From contig JAPTOF010000017.1 in the NCBI GenBank assembly GCA_028554755.1, positions 4,960,001 through 5,024,000 on the forward strand: DNA of 64,000 nt. The letters run 5' to 3'. Positions 11,031-20,911 of this stretch are shown here, one piece after another (positions within the stretch are counted from its first letter, which is position 1; every line of letters begins with the position of its first letter). Under the pieces are notes generated by a model. That model was given only the letters and a program-made list of their open reading frames with translations. It made no database searches and had not been told where the DNA came from. The stretch is from Cordia subcordata. Lineage: Eukaryota; Streptophyta; Magnoliopsida; Boraginales; Cordiaceae. Made by a program: the position numbers and the translations under genes.

Positions 11031-12530
11031 GTAATAAGAGAAGTTTTTCTCTCTTGTATTTCATTCGTTGGAGTTTTACAATTAATATAAATAGAATACA
11101 GTACACTACTAGAGGCACAATATGTAACTTAGTAGGGTAGTACACGGCACTTGGAGACCTCAAATCGAACAAAAAAACTATGCCAAATTGCATGCACCAG
11201 AATTGAAAGTTCTATTCACTTTTTTTTTTTACAAGAATCGAACTGAATCGAGTCAAGAATTTTTTTATAGTACAATTCCAGATCTTATACTGAGAACCAT
11301 ACCGAAAACTAAACTAAATCGAATTGAAATTGTATCAATGTGAACTGAACAGAAAGAATCAAATTTTTAATATTAGTAATTGTATATAATTTTTAATTTA
11401 CGATTTTTACATATTTTATATAATATTTCAATATTTGAGGTTATAATTCTTTTTTAAATTTTTACTAAAAAAGAAAAAATAAAGAAAAAGTACTTTATAT
11501 TTATAATATAATCACACTTGATTAATTTTAATTATATCATTAATATTATTTATGTATCTCAAGTTTTTAACATTAATCTAATCACAATTAGCCTAATGAA
11601 TTATACTTTAGTATCACGCATTTACTATTCGCAGTTAGCATCTACTTTATGATACTTTATTATTGTAAGCTAAAATAAGGAGTGAGTTCGAGTCATCATA
11701 AAAAGTAAGTAAGGAACCGAAAAAGAAAAAAGCTAAGATAGGGAGTATAGTTAGAATAAAAAACCGCCTGCTTCACTACTCCCCGGTCCCCATAATACTA
11801 ATAGAGAAACAATACAGAGAAGATGATTGAGGCACACCCTCAACTTTTCTTGAGAAAACATTGCTATATTAAAATTGAAATAAAATCCTTTAAAATAAAC
11901 ATTACTGTATTAATAAAAGATTGACTGCTAGTTCCTAGTTACATCATAAAACTTCATGTTATATATATAAAATAAGTTGATTATTTGATGATTTTAAAAT
12001 ATTAAATCACACTAATATTTATATATCACTTTAGTTTTTCTTATTAATCTCTTTTTAGTATTAGAATGCAATATCTGTATTAATATTATAAATTTTTTTA
12101 TAATGAATTTTCTATTATTAGTTTTTATAAGTTTATATAAAAAATTGTATATAAACAAGTGCACTCACTGACCGTAGGGTCCTAACTTGCCACCCCTTTT
12201 TGAGATAATTAAGCTTTACAAGAACAAAAATAATAAAATCTCATCCATATGAGGATGTAGCAACACAAATGTGCTAGATGGGTTAATAAAATGCAGAAAG
12301 TTCAACAGTAGTTGCCTACTTCAAGAGTCAAATCTTCGTGGCCAAGCATAGTAATTTTTACAAGTGCTTCAGTGTGTTGCTTAATTGCAATGTGCATTGC
12401 GCAGAAGAATTTCACTATAAGGTCAGGAAGAAAGAAACTTCAAGCAGTCGAAGCATGGCAAAGCATTTGTTACCAATATCATACATGAATGAAAATATAA
12501 GATTTGGTGTTCGATTACAGCAAACATGAC
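11031..12530. other. Intergenic, no gene recognised
   Basis: AT-rich sequence with repeated short words related to 'gaactgaatcgaa' at about 11230-11340. The small frame at 12338-12529 (63 codons) matches nothing I recognise. No element ends were found. Confidence 0.35.
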
Positions 12531-12532
12531 AT

Positions 12533-12786
12533 AGGGCCTATTTGATTGGAAGAAAAAAGCACTTTTTTGCCCCCAAGAAAAAAGCACTTTTTTTAAAAAT
12601 AAATTTCTTTTTTTTTTTTGGTAATAACTATTTGTCTTGGTTTTTAAAATAAGTTAAAATTTTGGGAAAAAAAGCGCATTTACAATTTTATCCAAAAGCC
12701 AAAATTTTTAACTTCTCAAAAAAGTACTTTTTTTAAGAGATGTTAAAAAAGTATTTTAAAAAAAAACCAACGCAAACGAGCCTATA
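12533..12786. mobile_element. MITE-like TIR element, about 250 bp
   Basis: The left end 'tagggcctatttgattgg' is the imperfect reverse complement of the right end 'ccaacgcaaacgagcctata'. The interior is a near palindrome of A/T-rich 'aaaaaagcactttttt' blocks. A similar element with decayed ends lies at 37611-37842. Confidence 0.5.
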
Positions 12787-12965
12787 ATCAACTGTGATAG
12801 CAGGTGGAAAAATTAAATAGTCAGAAAAGCTGAAAACTTATTTAGACAAAAACTTATCCACAACAATTGACTCCATTAAAGTACAATATATAGGATATAT
12901 CTCCATCCAAGACATAATTATGATTAAACATGTCACCTAACTTGAGGAGGATCGAATGCATACTT

Positions 12966-13086
12966 AACAGCCTGTTTGGCTAAACTTATTTTGGACTTGT
13001 AAGTCACAATAGTAAAAAGCATGTGAGGTGTGCTTTTTCTATAAGCTTATAAGCTATAAAATAAGAAGAGCCAAATAGGCTCTTAG
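12966..13086. mobile_element. Small MITE with GCCTGTTTGGCT ends
   Basis: The left end 'cagcctgtttggctaaactt' pairs with the right end 'aagagccaaataggctctta'; both arms then carry 'cttattttggact' and its relative. The length of about 120 bp and the ends fit a Tourist/PIF-like MITE. A half element with the same end appears at 13409. Confidence 0.5.
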
Positions 13087-13198
13087 CCAGGCAATGATCA
13101 TACTGATGCAAAACTTATGCTTGTTGAGCAGACATACATGAACTCAAAGATATCACGCAAACAATTTAGCAACCAATTTGACTTGCCAAACAATTTAA

Positions 13199-13380
13199 TG
13201 AAGGAGGTATTGGAATCAGTGTTCATAAAGATCACGCAAACATTTCACAGCTTGTGAAAACATGAGCAACTCACTAGTGTTCTTGCTTCTGAAAAATATG
13301 CGCAAATACTTCATATAGATTTTGTCATCTGGATGCATATGCTTGAGTTTCAAGAGCTGAACAAGTGTTGAGACAATATA
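13199..13380 (-). pseudogene. Exon-like open frame of about 52 codons (unidentified)
   Basis: The minus strand reads VSTLVQLLKLKHMHPDDKIY and continues to CLRDLYEH and a stop. The composition and codon use look protein-like rather than random AT-rich sequence, but I do not recognise the protein. It lies next to a second exon-like block (13530-13745) on the same strand, so both may be remnants of one disrupted gene. Confidence 0.3.
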
Positions 13381-13529
13381 TTACACCATTGCTTCACTTT
13401 GGATCTAGATTAAGAGCCTGTTTGGCTCTGCTTATTTCTGGGACTTATAAGTTAACACAATATTATAGAGATCCATATTGGTATTTTCCCTGATCAGCTG
13501 ATAAATCAATTGTATGAACTAACCTGGTT

Positions 13530-13745
13530 TTGCCTTCTCTGTTCTCCATAACTGTCGTTAATTAAAATACGTATACGTTCTCCAATGACACACTTAAGGA
13601 ACTCATAATGATCAAACACTCGTATCCTTTGTTAAACTCACCATACCATGAAAACAAAGAATGCAAAATGAATATAACCTTGAAGCGTTCAATCATAGTT
13701 TCACAAGGAACAGGACGAGTTCAAGGAACAAGATGCATCACAAAG
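13530..13745 (-). pseudogene. Exon-like remnant, copy 2 (unidentified)
   Basis: The minus strand encodes RVFDHYEFLKCVIGERIRI followed by LINDSYGEQRRQNQ without a stop. It is homologous to the more damaged copy at 9280-9480 on the plus strand. The conserved frame suggests a former exon carried in both arms of the inverted duplication. Function unknown. Confidence 0.4.
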
Positions 13746-13769
13746 TAATGAAGAACCTACTGTTTCACA

Positions 13770-14225
13770 ACATCATATGCCGGAGCATGCTCTTTGCACC
13801 TGGCTCACTTGGATCGATCATAAACCAGCCAAGCTTAGGCTTATGTCTTGGGGTATGCCAATTGGTCCTGTCTATGAGTTTGTCGCAATTGTGTGAATGT
13901 AGTGACCATCTATATTTTGGATACTCCTTCACACGAAAATCTGGCATAGCGGTATGAAAATTGTGACAGGTTCCCACTAGCTCTTCTCCTGGGCTAAAAT
14001 CACATTCTGGCTTCCTCCATAGGAGTGGAGGCATGGAAGTTTCTGCAGGTTCTTATCATCATCAAATTGTTTTGTGAAGGTGCCATCTTCCACATTTGGA
14101 AAGAGGGAAATAGAAGTAGATTTCAAGTTTGGAATCCGAAGAATGAGGAAAACAGCTTGTTAATGATATTTTCTAAGGATAACCCCATAATAAGAAATTG
14201 TGCAGAAAATGGAGTATTATAGATA
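13770..14225 (+). pseudogene. LINE 3' relic (zf-RVT and tail), plus strand
   Basis: On the plus strand, with frameshifts, the sequence reads KLRLMSWGMPIGPV, 'ECSDHLYFGYSFT' and then 'GAIFHIWKEGNRSRFQ', which is the order of the zf-RVT module and the C-terminal tail of plant LINE ORF2. The last part is also present, inverted, at 9120-9190. A longer minus-strand frame over the same bases is a shadow. Confidence 0.65.
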
Positions 14226-14478
14226 CTAGTTTTATAGTTTTGTCTATTGGCTACTAATGTTATCTTTTGTTAGTAATACAAGTTCTTGATCGTTTAGCAA
14301 AAACAGATACCGTATGTAATCCATCAGAATGTGCAGATTAGTCATATGCTCAAGATTATTCTCTTCAGTTGCTCTATTAGCAAGTTGGTGAGTCAACTTG
14401 GACACAAAATTGTTCCAAAATAACAAGACAATGCTAATGTAGAGAAAACTGCAGCACAACTATATAGCCTTTTGATTC

Positions 14479-14592
14479 CAAACACAAATATATCATATCC
14501 TATTTTGCTAGGTTTGCTAATTACAAACATAAGCGAATCAAACACAAACATATCATATCCTATTTTGCTAGGTTTGCTAATTACAAACATAA
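14479..14592. repeat. 60-bp tandem duplication in the 3' flank of gene B
   Basis: Two near-identical 60-bp units containing 'catatcctattttgctaggt' lie head to tail. Genes A and D have a single copy of this stretch, so the duplication is specific to the B arm. Confidence 0.85.
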
Positions 14593-14621
14593 CAAGCTAC
14601 AAGCAACAAACGAGAGAAATT

Positions 14622-15791
14622 TTATTTCTCGACTGCTCTCTTTATTCTCTGAGGCCTGAGCGAAACTAGGCTTTCCACATGCCTATGAACATCAAACAAT
14701 GCAGCAGGCCCGGAAAGACCAGCGTCCTTAATGGTGCCAGTCTTGATGTCATACGAAACCAAATCATTGTTCCCCTTTGCTACTAAAACTTCGCCATCCC
14801 CCAAAACCGCTACCACATTCATCATCCCATGAACTAAATCAAAACTATATGTGATAGTCCAAGACTCCACAACCCCATACTCCTTCATCATCCATATACA
14901 ACACGCCATCCCTCTCGCGGTCCCTCTAGTCTCAATCGCAGTAACACACTCCTCGGACAGATTATAACACAATTTCACCCGATTTCCACTACTGAACTCA
15001 TCTGGCACCATGATCTCAATAAACACCTCATCAATCAGATCAAATGCCAGAATCAAACTCTGTGGCAAACTATGTCCTGGCCTCCTCCGAGAAGCAAGCC
15101 AATGTAAACGCCCATTCACCAACACCTGTGACTTGCAGGATGGCATTATCCTGCCTTTAACATCAGGCTGCACTGCCTTTTTCCACGCACGGGTCTTTAG
15201 CGAGTAAACCTCCACCTCCACCTCCACCTCAGGAGAAGAACTATTCACGTATAGATTTGCCAGATACGCAATCCTCACCACTTTATAATCCTCACCATCC
15301 CTCGAGCTCTTACCAAATCCAAACACAACATGAAATGCGCGACCAATTGTAGGCCGCGGAAGCAGAAATACTGACCTTCCAGTGGAAGGATTCCACAAGA
15401 TTACTTTCTGAACATCATCATCAGTTACCTCGTCAGGATCACGCAAAGGCAACGGATCAGGAAACGCAGAGGCTAAACACAGCAATCCATTGGAGCTGCC
15501 CACTATTCTGAGGCACCCATCAAACGGGAAATTCAATCTCTCGTTTCTGTCACCAAGAAACACGCAGCAATTCGAATTAACACCTCCAAGAAGAAGGGTC
15601 TTGTGCGCTGTGTCTTGTTGATGATTTTCTATGCTCTTAAGGGCATGATGAAGGTGTCTGGAGATGAAGCTTGGGCTTGTGATAAGAGAATGCCATGATC
15701 TGCATACAACAGTCAAGCGACAAATGGATTTTGCAGGGAGCCTAACGAGTATCTCAACCAAGATTTCTTCCGGAAAATAATGGCATGACAT
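14622..15791 (-). CDS. F-box protein with FBA domain (CPR1/CPR30-like), gene B
   Basis: Intact single-exon frame of 389 codons, closely related to gene A over its whole length. The F-box (residues about 3-47) contains LPAKSICRL; the FBA half has NGLLCL, ILWNPSTGRSV, VFGFG and DYKVVRIAY. Expected role: substrate receptor of an SCF ubiquitin ligase, target unknown. Differences from A include in-frame insertions (TDDDV before the WNPS motif, an expanded VEVEVEVY run, and RGMA near the CCIW motif). A 7-bp insertion just before the stop used by A ('gctcaggcctcagaga' against 'gctcagaga') shifts the frame into the old 3' UTR and adds the tail PQRIKRAVEK. The start ATG is the only upstream in-frame option and aligns with residue 6 of A. 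Convergent with gene A. Confidence 0.92.
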   Translation of the reverse strand: MSCHYFPEEILVEILVRLPAKSICRLTVVCRSWHSLITSPSFISRHLHHALKSIENHQQDTAHKTLLLGGVNSNCCVFLGDRNERLNFPFDGCLRIVGSSNGLLCLASAFPDPLPLRDPDEVTDDDVQKVILWNPSTGRSVFLLPRPTIGRAFHVVFGFGKSSRDGEDYKVVRIAYLANLYVNSSSPEVEVEVEVYSLKTRAWKKAVQPDVKGRIMPSCKSQVLVNGRLHWLASRRRPGHSLPQSLILAFDLIDEVFIEIMVPDEFSSGNRVKLCYNLSEECVTAIETRGTARGMACCIWMMKEYGVVESWTITYSFDLVHGMMNVVAVLGDGEVLVAKGNNDLVSYDIKTGTIKDAGLSGPAALFDVHRHVESLVSLRPQRIKRAVEK

Positions 15792-15961
15792 ATTTTTTTG
15801 CTGTGAATTGCTGAGATCTAAATTTAAGTAAAATGACTTTGTTTAGTTATCTTTTGAGTGATGGTTTGGATCTTCAAGAGGTATCTGTAGGGAGTTGAAG
15901 TGGTCAACAGCAGTAAGAAGAAGTATGCTTTGCATTACTCAGCTCATGTAGATTATGGATT

Positions 15962-16900
15962 ATTCTTCGAGGACTCCTCCCAATCAGGTTGCAACACGTG
16001 GTGATCGTTTGTGGAATAATTTGGATAACAACCTCGGATATTTACTCAGTAAAAAATTAAAAACAAAAACAAAAACCTCGGACGTTTGAAAGTAGGCCCC
16101 TGTGCCCGTTTTGCCCTTTGAAGAAGAGGCGGAGAATTGTTGTGATCCAAAAATACTTGAGCTCAATTGGCGCATATTACCTAGGTACCTCAAGAACTAC
16201 GTGCGGTATTTTCATGACAGAGTTGACCGCTGGCCCTTTTTTTTTTTTTTTTTTTGTAATGTCTTATCGTGCAAGAGAACTGAGGCAAGAGTGAAAAGTG
16301 GGGATTCGTTTGAATTCGCTTTTTTTTTAAAGAGCATTATTTTAATAGTTTTTTTGATTCGCTTTTTTTTTTTTTAAGAGCATAATTTTAATATTTTTTT
16401 GAAAAAAAAAATTTCTTTGAGGGGTTAATGGTTCTAATTTCTTAAAAAAGTTGTAAATAATTTTTTTAAAATTTTTAGTTTTTGTAAAAACTAAACTAAA
16501 TAATTATTGTAAAAGGAATAAAATTTTAAAGAAAAAATAGTAATTTTTTCCTTAAAAAAAAAAAAAACTAATCTAGACAAACCCTAAATGCATGTAACAT
16601 AAAGCAAACTTCAACCAACTACTAGAATTAATTGTAGCGTTAATATTGTGTGTGATGGTATTAATTTGGGAAAATCTTAAAATTTTGAACATCCAAACAG
16701 AAGAAGGAAGAAGAAAAATTCTTAAGTGACTTTTCTTTGTTCTTTATTATTTGTTCTTTGTTTCTTTTTTTTCTAATTTTTTGTCTTATTTTACATATAA
16801 GAAATCTTATAATTTAATATATGATGTTGCTAAAGCTACTGATGAAATATTTTAATTAAATCATTTCTTTCACATTATTTGAAAGGCATATTTGATAAAT
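15962..16900. repeat. Duplicated segment, copy 1
   Basis: 'ggttgcaacacgtg', 'gttttgccctttgaagaaga', 'attttcatgac' and 'gcatgtaacataaagcaaa' occur here and recur in the same order at 17076-17220 and 18036-18450. The second copy is split by a LINE tail. No coding function recognised; poly-T and A/T runs fill 16230-16570. Confidence 0.6.
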
Positions 16901-17075
16901 TTGTCATGGTTGACTGTTGGTTTTATGCATAAATATATTATTTTGATGATAATAAATCAAGGAAAATAGAATTTATCAAGTGTATTGGTGTTAATATGTT
17001 TACATACTTTTTGAATACACACTTGTTTGCATTACTCAACTCATGTAAATTATGGAAAAATTCTTCGAAAAGTTC

Positions 17076-18450
17076 CTCCCTATTAGGTTGCAACACGTGT
17101 CTGTGTTTTTTGGATTAATTTGTATAACAACTTTGGATATTTGCAATTAGGCCCCTGCGCTCGTTTTGCCCTTTGAAGAAGAGAAGAAGAATTGTTCTGA
17201 TCAGAAAATATTGGAGCTCGAGTTTTGACAGCTACTGAGGTAGTCAGTAATATTATATAAGCAATATTAAGTCCCTGAGGGCATTCGTTTTGAAGTCCCT
17301 TGGAGTATCGTGTTTGTAGTGACGGTATGGCATTTGTGGAGGGCATGATTGAGAAGATATATGGTGGAGCTAGTGTTTTGACAGCTATTAGGGTAGTTAG
17401 TACTATTATCTCCAAGTGAGTGAGCTCTTAGAGCTTTGGTTACAGCAATAATCTAAAGGATTGTGAATGTGAAGCACGTTTTCAGTTGGATGGTCCAAAC
17501 TGTTAGAGGGTGAAAACTAAATGTTGACGATTGTGCCAAAGGTAACCCAAAGTTGGCCAAAGTCGGTGGACTTCTCAGAAATGAACAGGGAGATCATAAG
17601 GTCGACTTCATTGTAAATCTTGGCGTATCGACTAACAGTAGAGTAGAGCTAGTTGTCTTGAGGGAGGGCCTTTACTTGGCGGAGTCCATGAAACTAGATG
17701 ATGTTATTATCGAAACTGATTCCTTGTTTACTTTTCAATTGATGAATGGCCCATTTCCATGATCTAGCCTATTTAGACCTTTGGTGGAGGATTGCAAAGA
17801 AATTCTCAACTAGAAGAAAGGCTTCATTTTGAGACGTGTATAAGAAAGCCAATAGTTATATAGATTGGTTAGTAAATTGTAGCATTGATAAACATATTAG
17901 GTGCGAAATGCTTGTTGAGATCCCACAGCAGTTGATTTTTTTGTTGGAGAATGATAGAATGGAGGTTATTAACTCCAAAAGAGTTGTCACGTAATTAGCT
18001 TTCAGCCTCAGTTGAAACGAATATATATATACATACTTGAGCTCATTGGCATATTACCAATGTACCTTGAGAAGTGCGCACAGTATTTTCATGTCATTGT
18101 CAACCCGTAGTTGAACGTAATTGCATGTAACATAAAGCAAAATTCAACCAACTACCAAAATTAATGTAACATTAATATTGTGGTGTTGGTATTAGTTTGG
18201 CTAAAATGTTAAAATTTTGAATCCCAACGGAAGGAGGAAGAAAGATTCTGGAGCGAGTTTTCTTTGGTCTTTGTTATTGTTCTTTTTTCTAATTTTTCGT
18301 CTTATTTTACATACAAGAACTCTTATAATTTAATATATTGATGTTGCTAAAGCTACCAATGAAATATTTTAATTAAATTATTTCTATCACATTATTTGAA
18401 ATGCATATTTGATAAATTTGTCATGGTTGATATAGTCAAAATGTTCAAAA
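17076..18450. repeat. Duplicated segment, copy 2, interrupted by a LINE tail
   Basis: 17076-17220 and 18036-18450 together match 15962-16900. The block between them (17221-18035) is LINE-derived, so the LINE fragment was gained by this copy or lost from the other. Confidence 0.6.
17300..18000 (+). pseudogene. LINE C-terminal relic with RNase H-like (RVT_3) domain
   Basis: The plus strand reads TVWHLWRA, then 'KLNVDDCAKGNPKLAKVGG' followed by 'LLRNEQGDHKVDFIVNLGVS', 'VELVVLREGLYLAESMKLDD' and 'VIIETDSL'. This is the plant RVT_3 RNase H-like fold (normally ...NVDG...GGLLR...E..AL..GL..A...VE.DS) found at the end of LINE-derived ORF2. The open part is 17553-17762; stops and frameshifts break both sides, and the first catalytic position reads VDD in place of VDG. 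Nonfunctional. Confidence 0.75.
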
Positions 18451-18539
18451 AAATTAATTGAATTGTGAAATATTTACGTACAAAATTAAATTAATAGAAA
18501 AAATTTAATTTATGTAGGTAAGGAATAAACAAGTTCGTA

Positions 18540-19060
18540 AAGAGTTGATATATTTTTCTTGCTAGATATAGTAAAAAATGCTTATAGATAAATATCACAA
18601 TTGATTTATTTAGTAGTTTACGAAAAATTTAATGAAATTGTAAAATAGTTATGTACAAAATAAAACTAACGGATTTAAAATTAGTTTACATAGGTAAGCA
18701 TCAATTAATGATTAAATTAATTAATTTGTTCCTAATAAAATTTGAATTAAATAAAATGTGTCACGTTATTTCTTTTAAATTGTTTGATATATTTTTCTTG
18801 CTAGATATAGTGAAAAATGCTTATAGATAAAGATTGTAATTGATCTATTTATTTTATTACAAAATAAAATAAATGGAAAATTGAAACTAGTTTATGTAGG
18901 TAAGGAATAATCAATAATGATTAGATTAATTAATTTCTTCTTAATAGATTTTGAATTAAATAAAATGTATCACATTATTTTTTAGTACATGTTTGATATA
19001 TCCTGGTAGATATCGTGAAAAATGCTTATAGGACAAGATTGAATTAATTTATGTAGTTAG
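18540..19060. repeat. Tandem repeat, about 215-240 bp unit, 2 to 3 copies
   Basis: The phrase 'tgatatatttttcttgctag' followed by 'aaaaatgcttatagataa' starts units near 18546 and 18787, with a third decayed start near 19001 ('tgatatatcctggtagat'). Each unit also contains 'taggtaag' and 'gaattaaataaaatgt'. Small satellite-like array with no coding sequence. Confidence 0.7.
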
Positions 19061-19204
19061 CAAATAATGTCATGAATTGACAAAAAATATTCGTAATCGT
19101 ATAAGAATTAAAATTTACCAAAAAAAAATAATTTGTGTAAATTAATTTATGTATTTTATTTTTCTCAAACGTTATAGAAAATTCGAAGTTGTAATTTTTT
19201 TATA

Positions 19205-19875
19205 ATATGAAGGTGGGGAAGACGGATATGAAAAATCAGATTTTAAATGAAGAAGGTGCAGAAGATAGTGAATCATCCGGTGAGCATATGCGTGAATCAA
19301 GCATGTTGATGCTAGTAGTGACAATATCTTGGAAATGCAGAATTTAAGTGAAGAAGACATTCTTCAATAGACATATAAATCTGAAAAAGATGCGTATAAA
19401 TTTTACAACATATGCGCATGAGTACATAGGTTTAGTATTGGAAGAAGCAATGTTAAGAAGGAGGACAGTGGTCAAACAATATCTGTTAAATTATTTACTT
19501 GTTCTTGTGCTGGTCTCCGAAAAAAAAGATGTTTTTAGATATGAGAAATAGATACCGAGAACATAGACCAGAGATGAAGTGTCTTTGCAAAGCAAAACTT
19601 CATACCAAATTAGACAGAGGTCGGTCTTAATATGTGGTCACCAATTTTGTGAAAGATCACAATCATTCATTGGTTCCTATGTTTGATGTGTGGATGTTTT
19701 GTTACCACAGACGTGTTGATGATGGTCACAGGAATCAAGCGCACACCATGCGTCGTTCTAGAATAAGTGCAAGTCGAATAATGGTTGTATTTTCCAACGA
19801 GTCAAGGGGCTATCATAGTATTGGGTTTATAAGGAAAGACTTGTACAATGTGTTAGGCCATGGCAATCGACTATT
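19205..19875 (+). pseudogene. FAR1/FHY3-family gene fragment
   Basis: The plus strand carries a degenerate FAR1 DNA-binding domain (a WRKY-GCM1-type zinc-finger domain shared with Mutator-like transposases). With frameshifts it reads 'KSEKDAYKFYN', 'FTCSCAGLRKK', 'RPEMKCLCKAKLHTK' and 'YVVTNFVKDHNHSLVP', then 'GYHSIGFIRKDLYNVL' from the linker before the transposase domain. A stop interrupts 'EEDILQ' and the fragment ends abruptly at a copia fragment. It may come from a host FAR1-related gene or a MULE transposase. Nonfunctional. Confidence 0.7.
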
Positions 19876-20800
19876 GCTTCCACTTTCATCATTGCATCAA
19901 CAGTTTGCTTTGAAAGATCTTGGCCATTTATCTTATTTTTTGGGTGTTCAAGTTGCTAAGGTGGCTGATCGTTTGCTTTTGTCTCAACAAAAATATATTG
20001 TTGATTTATTGGAACGTGCCAAATTTGCAAACTCCAAACCTGTGGCATCTCCTATGGCTCCAAATCAAAATTTATCTCAACATGTGAAAGACCCTTACTC
20101 TGATCTGTCTCATTATCGCAGTTTTGTGGGTGCCTTGCAATATCTCGCCCTCACTCGCCCCGATATTGCACTTGAAGTAAACAAGGTATGTCAGTTTATG
20201 CATAATCTCATTGATGATCATCGGACTGCCGTCAAACGCATTCTATGGTACTTAAATGGGACTCGTGCTTTTACCTTACATATTAAAAAGTCATCAAATT
20301 TTTCCCTTCATGCATATTCTAATTTTGATTGGGTGGAGTCTCACGATGATTGACATAGCACTAGTGGTTATTGTGTGTATCTTGGTCCCAACTTGGTTTC
20401 CTGATCTGCTAAAAAGCAATCTACAACAACTCGCTCTAGTATAGAAGCTAAATACCATACCATCGCTTGGGCAACAGTTTTTATTTGTTGGTTGCAATCC
20501 CTGCTGAATGAGCTTCGAGTGTCTCAATCTTCCATTCCTACTCTGTGGTATGACAATATTGCGGCTACTTATCAGACAATCTTGTTTTTCTTGCTCGCAC
20601 CAAACACATAGAGATTGATGTTTATTTTGTTTCGGAAAAGGTTGTAGCAAAACAATTGAAAGTGAGTTTTATCTCTTTAGTAGATCAACTTGTAGACATC
20701 ATAATCAAAGGACTTTCTGTGGTTCAGTTTACTAGGTTGTGTAAGAAGCTCGCCGTCAAAGATCCACCTTCTCTCGTCTCGCAAGGGTGTGATAGAGGAT
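19876..20800 (+). pseudogene. 5'-truncated Ty1/copia polyprotein (RT end and RNase H)
   Basis: Begins mid reverse transcriptase with FALKDLGHLSYFLGVQ, continues through 'YRSFVGALQYLALTRPDIA' and then an RNase H domain ('SNFDWVESHDD', a stop, 'STSGYCVYLG', 'SSIEAKYHTIAWA', 'KHIEIDVYFV'). The YVDD catalytic motif lies upstream of the truncation and is absent. The first 478 bases are open and fused in frame to FAR1-like sequence (frame 19634-20353). A possible start of a 3' LTR follows at about 20787 ('tgtgatagaggatttg'). Confidence 0.8.
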
Positions 20801-20911
20801 TTGTAATATAAGTTTTCCTTATATAATGCTGCTGATTTATTTGTAAATAATCAACCAGTGATCTTAGCCATGATTAGTGGCTTTGTATTGATATGCTTAG
20901 CATTGTAATTA

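Larger units (their letters stand above)
13530..15815 (-). repeat. Right arm of the inverted duplication (F-box B side)
   Basis: The reverse complement of this arm matches 7535-9480. It holds gene B, its 3' flank, the LINE tail and the exon-like block. The B arm is longer because of extra LINE sequence and a 60-bp tandem duplication in the 3' flank. Confidence 0.8.

Noticed and set aside
13765..14034. 89-codon minus-strand frame
   Set aside because: The plus strand of the same bases reads as a LINE zf-RVT module in line with the downstream LINE tail, so the minus frame is a shadow.
14244..14590. Short minus frames downstream of gene B
   Set aside because: They are in the duplicated 3' flank and the 60-bp tandem repeat; equivalent frames near genes A and D are not conserved.
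7562..15791. F-box cluster as a self-incompatibility (S-locus F-box) region
   Set aside because: No S-RNase gene is visible, and the proteins look like the general CPR1/CPR30-type F-box/FBA group rather than SLF proteins.
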